Shown: one piece after another, positions 32,086-34,455 of the stretch
Layout of the letters: each line of letters begins with the position of its first letter
Position numbering within the stretch: position 1 is the first letter of the stretch
Assembly: GCA_020027875.1 (NCBI GenBank)
Contig: JAHRHA010000059.1
Location: forward strand, 1 to 34,455
Source: Micromonosporaceae bacterium
Lineage (GTDB): Bacteria > Actinomycetota > Actinomycetes > Mycobacteriales > Micromonosporaceae
Reading direction: 5' to 3'
DNA: 34,455 nucleotides
Notes under the pieces: generated by a model
Told to the model about the DNA's origin: nothing
The model's database searches: none
The model's input: only the letters and a program-made list of their open reading frames with translations
Position numbers and translations under genes: made by a program

Positions 32086-33078
32086 GTGAGCACGGACTCG
32101 TTGCGGCGGAGCCGGGACGTGCCCGGCCTGGTCGCTCAGGCGCGGGAGGGCGACCCACGGGCGGTGGCCCGGCTGGTCACGCTCGTCGAGAACGGCGACC
32201 CCTGCCTGCCGGAGCTGGCCGCCGCGCTCACGCCGTACACCGGACAGGCGCAGATCATCGGCATCACCGGCTCGCCTGGCGTCGGCAAGTCAACGACGAC
32301 GAACGAGATGGTGCGCATCTACCGGGCCGAGGGTCGGCGCGTCGGCGTTCTCGCGGTCGACCCGTCCAGCCCTTTCACCGGCGGGTCCATCCTCGGCGAC
32401 CGGGTCCGGATGCAGGACCATGCCACCGACCCGGGTGTCTACATCAGGTCGATGTCCAGCCGTGGGCACCTCGGCGGGCTCGCGGCCGCCACCCCGCAGG
32501 CCGTGCGCGTGCTCGAGGGCGCGGGATGCGACGTCGTACTGGTCGAGACGGTCGGAGTCGGCCAGGCCGAGGTCGAGGTCGCCAGCCTCGCCGACACGAC
32601 CCTGGTGCTGCTGGCTCCGGGCATGGGCGACGCGATCCAGGCGGTGAAGGCCGGCATCCTCGAGATCGCCGATGTGTTCGTGGTCAACAAGGCCGACCGC
32701 GACGGTGTTGAGGCCACCTACCGGGATATCCAGGGGATGCTCGCGCTCGGTGAGCGCGGACCGGGCGAATGGCGACCCAAGGTTGTCCGCTCGGTCGCCT
32801 CCCGTGGCGAGGGCATCGACGACATCATTACCGCGATCGCCAAGCATCGCGCCTGGCTCTCCGAGCACGGCCAACTCCAGCTCAGGCGGGAGCATCGAGC
32901 GGCGGTGGAGGTGGAAGAGTTGGCGCTCGGCACGCTGCGGGCGCGGATCGGGTCGCTCCGGCAGGGCTCGGCCCTGCCGACGCTAGCCGCGGAGGTGGCG
33001 GCCGGGCGGCTTGACCCGTACGCGGCCGCGGCCCGACTCCTCGCGAGCCTCGACCAGGTCGATGGCGACGGCGGGTAG
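32086..33078 (+). CDS. meaB: Methylmalonyl-CoA mutase-associated GTPase MeaB
   Basis: A G3E-family GTPase chaperone (MeaB/ArgK) that loads and protects adenosylcobalamin in methylmalonyl-CoA mutase or related acyl-CoA mutases. The 330-residue length is typical. The Walker A motif GSPGVGKS is at residues 62-69, followed by VLAVDPSSPFTGGSILGDRVRM, RSMSSRGHLGGL, the switch-like ETVGVGQAEVEV and the base-recognition motif NKAD. The GTG start is preceded by GGGAGG. The partner mutase is not in this window, so it must be encoded elsewhere. Neighbouring mce and thiolase genes support a role in C4 acyl-CoA metabolism. Confidence 0.96.
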   Translation: MSTDSLRRSRDVPGLVAQAREGDPRAVARLVTLVENGDPCLPELAAALTPYTGQAQIIGITGSPGVGKSTTTNEMVRIYRAEGRRVGVLAVDPSSPFTGGSILGDRVRMQDHATDPGVYIRSMSSRGHLGGLAAATPQAVRVLEGAGCDVVLVETVGVGQAEVEVASLADTTLVLLAPGMGDAIQAVKAGILEIADVFVVNKADRDGVEATYRDIQGMLALGERGPGEWRPKVVRSVASRGEGIDDIITAIAKHRAWLSEHGQLQLRREHRAAVEVEELALGTLRARIGSLRQGSALPTLAAEVAAGRLDPYAAAARLLASLDQVDGDGG

Positions 33079-33167
33079 CGGTCAACAGCGGGTGACTGGT
33101 CGTGGGCTGCGTGTAGTGAGACGTACCCGGGCGCAAGACAACCAGGTCACGACGTTCTAGGGTGTGG

Positions 33168-33197
33168 CGCGGGTCGTTGCCTGTTAGCAGGCCCGCG
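33168..33197. terminator. Hairpin between meaB and the permease gene
   Basis: CGCGGG (33168-33173) pairs with CCCGCG (33192-33197), with an inner CCTG-TTAG-CAGG stem (33180-33191) and a one-sided bulge. It lies 90 bp after the meaB stop and 22 bp before the next start, so it could end meaB transcription. Confidence 0.4.
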
Positions 33198-33219
33198 ATA
33201 GGCATGGGGAGGGAAGACG

Positions 33220-34455
33220 TTGGGCGGCTGGACCGTCGTGCTGCGCGGAATCCGGTATCGGTCCGGTCGGTCGTTGGTGGTGCTACTGCTCGCGGCGATC
33301 GCGACCGCGGCCACGGTGCTTGCGCCCGCGTACAGCCGGGCGGCGCAGCAGTCGGTGCTCTCCGACCAGCTCCGAGCCGCGCCGGTCAACGCGACCAGCC
33401 TGCACGTGCGCTCGGAGCCGCTCGCCGGCGAGGCGCCGGCGCTGGAGAGCACGAGCGAGGCCAAGCTCGAGCTGCGCCAGATGCTCGCCAACCGTCCGGG
33501 GCTCGCGTCGCACCTGGCACCACCGGTCGCGGGCGCGGACCTCGACACGGTGGCGACACCGGTGGGCGCCGAAGCGGTCCTGGCCCGATTGGCCTTCCGC
33601 GACGACGTGTGCGCCCACCTGACCATGACCGAGGGCAAGTGCGTGAGCGACCCCGGCAGGGTGATGGTGAGTGAACGATCCGCCAACGGGTACTCGATCA
33701 CGGTGGGTCAGTCGCTGAGCCTTCGCAGCCGGACCGCGACCGACCAGAGCACCACCCGCAACATCACCGTCGCCGGCCTCTACACGCCGAAGGACCCGAA
33801 TGAGCCGTACTGGGGGCGGGGCGGGTACTTCGCGGCTGGCGCACCCGATAGCGAGTCGTCGCTGCCGCGCGTCGATGCCGTCTTCGTCGGCGACGAGCAG
33901 GACCTGGCGCTGCCGGGCGGGTTGCCGTCGGTCCACCTTGATTACCGGCTCCGCGTCGACACCGTGCGACTCGACGACGTGGCCCGGCTCCGTACCGATC
34001 TCGGTGGCTTCGAGACCGACGTCAACCGGGCCCAGATCCAGCTCTCCACCGCCCTTCGCGGTGTGATGGACGACGTCGATGACGAGGCGTCCGCGCTGGG
34101 TCGGACGGTGCCGATCGTCGCCGTGCCGCTCGTGCTGGTCTCGTGGTTCATCCTGTTCCTCCTCGTGTCGGCGCTCACCGAGGAACGTGGACCCGAGGTC
34201 GCGCTGGCCAAGCTGAGGGGATTCTCCCTCGGCCAGGCGGCACGTTTTGGCCGCGCCGAGGCGCTCCTGCTGGTCCTGCTCGCGGCACCGCTAGGAGCGG
34301 GCGCCGGGCTGGGGATGGTCGAGGTGGCCGCGCGAACCATACTCGGCCCGGGCGTGCACGTCGAGGCCCGCTGGCCGGTGCTCGCCGCGGCGACTATCGC
34401 CGTCGTCGCGGCCTTCGCCGGCGTGCGCCTGGCCAGCTCCCGCACGCTCGCCCGG
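33220..34455 (+). CDS. FtsX-type ABC transporter permease (3' end outside window)
   Basis: N-terminal 412 residues of a MacB/FtsX-like permease, open to the window edge. The TTG start at 33220 is supported by GGGGAGGG just upstream and by the usual permease opening WTVVLRGIRYRSGRSLVVLLL. The first helix (about 18-38) is followed by a large extracytoplasmic region (about 40-300), then helices at about 303-328 (VPIVAVPLVLVSWFILFLLVSAL), 345-370 and 385-405. The cytoplasmic coupling segment ERGPEVALAKLRGFSLGQ is typical of FtsX-family permeases. The ATPase partner is probably encoded beyond the edge. Such systems export lipoproteins, peptides or drugs, or act on cell-wall enzymes; the cargo cannot be judged here. 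Confidence 0.85.
   Translation, partial: MGGWTVVLRGIRYRSGRSLVVLLLAAIATAATVLAPAYSRAAQQSVLSDQLRAAPVNATSLHVRSEPLAGEAPALESTSEAKLELRQMLANRPGLASHLAPPVAGADLDTVATPVGAEAVLARLAFRDDVCAHLTMTEGKCVSDPGRVMVSERSANGYSITVGQSLSLRSRTATDQSTTRNITVAGLYTPKDPNEPYWGRGGYFAAGAPDSESSLPRVDAVFVGDEQDLALPGGLPSVHLDYRLRVDTVRLDDVARLRTDLGGFETDVNRAQIQLSTALRGVMDDVDDEASALGRTVPIVAVPLVLVSWFILFLLVSALTEERGPEVALAKLRGFSLGQAARFGRAEALLLVLLAAPLGAGAGLGMVEVAARTILGPGVHVEARWPVLAAATIAVVAAFAGVRLASSRTLAR

Overview
This window is high-GC actinobacterial DNA. Gene style (GTG/TTG starts, strong GGAGG-type ribosome sites, rare TTA codons) and gene content suggest a filamentous actinomycete, most likely Micromonosporaceae. That family-level call is an inference; no rRNA, tRNA, CRISPR array or transposase is visible. 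Both ends are cut inside genes: an RND efflux permease at the left and an FtsX-type permease at the right.

Layout. (1) Bases 1-3871, minus strand: a truncated RND efflux permease and a small SARP regulator with a candidate heptamer-repeat binding site upstream. (2) About 4157-23109: an island of secreted and membrane glycan/phosphate proteins. It starts with a GH99-like glycosidase (+) converging on a metallophosphoesterase lipoprotein (-). An 887-bp gene-free region carrying a 200-bp tandem duplication follows. Next is a tight five-gene plus-strand set: a GT2-GtrA-HPrK-like triple fusion, a GT39-type mannosyltransferase, a PLC/AcpA-type phosphoesterase, a membrane GH99-like protein and a DNRLRE/beta-helix protein, closed by a strong hairpin. 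Two large metallophosphoesterase-FnIII-DNRLRE proteins, a small DNRLRE protein and a decayed metallophosphoesterase fragment follow. (3) 23378-25225: two orphan exported proteins, the second behind a near-consensus promoter. (4) 25366-34455: a core-like block with two DivIVA-like coiled-coil proteins, crotonyl-CoA carboxylase/reductase, methylmalonyl-CoA epimerase, thiolase, MeaB and an FtsX-type permease. Its order resembles the Streptomyces filP-scy-mce-thiolase-meaB neighbourhood, with ccr placed between.

How the genes may work together. In the island, the GT2 domain looks like a polyprenyl-phosphate-mannose synthase and the GT39 protein like the enzyme that uses its lipid-linked sugar outside the membrane. 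The GH99-like proteins keep the paired glutamates of endo-alpha-mannosidases, and four phosphoesterases act outside the cell. The simplest model is a surface or extracellular system that makes, trims or breaks down a mannose- and phosphate-containing glycan. The GT2-GtrA-HPrK fusion is its least ordinary part. The right-hand block supports C4/C5 acyl-CoA metabolism (ethylmalonyl-CoA and methylmalonyl-CoA) beside polar-growth cytoskeleton genes.

The functional model of the island is inference from families and neighbourhood. Individual enzyme family calls rest on motifs read directly from the translations.
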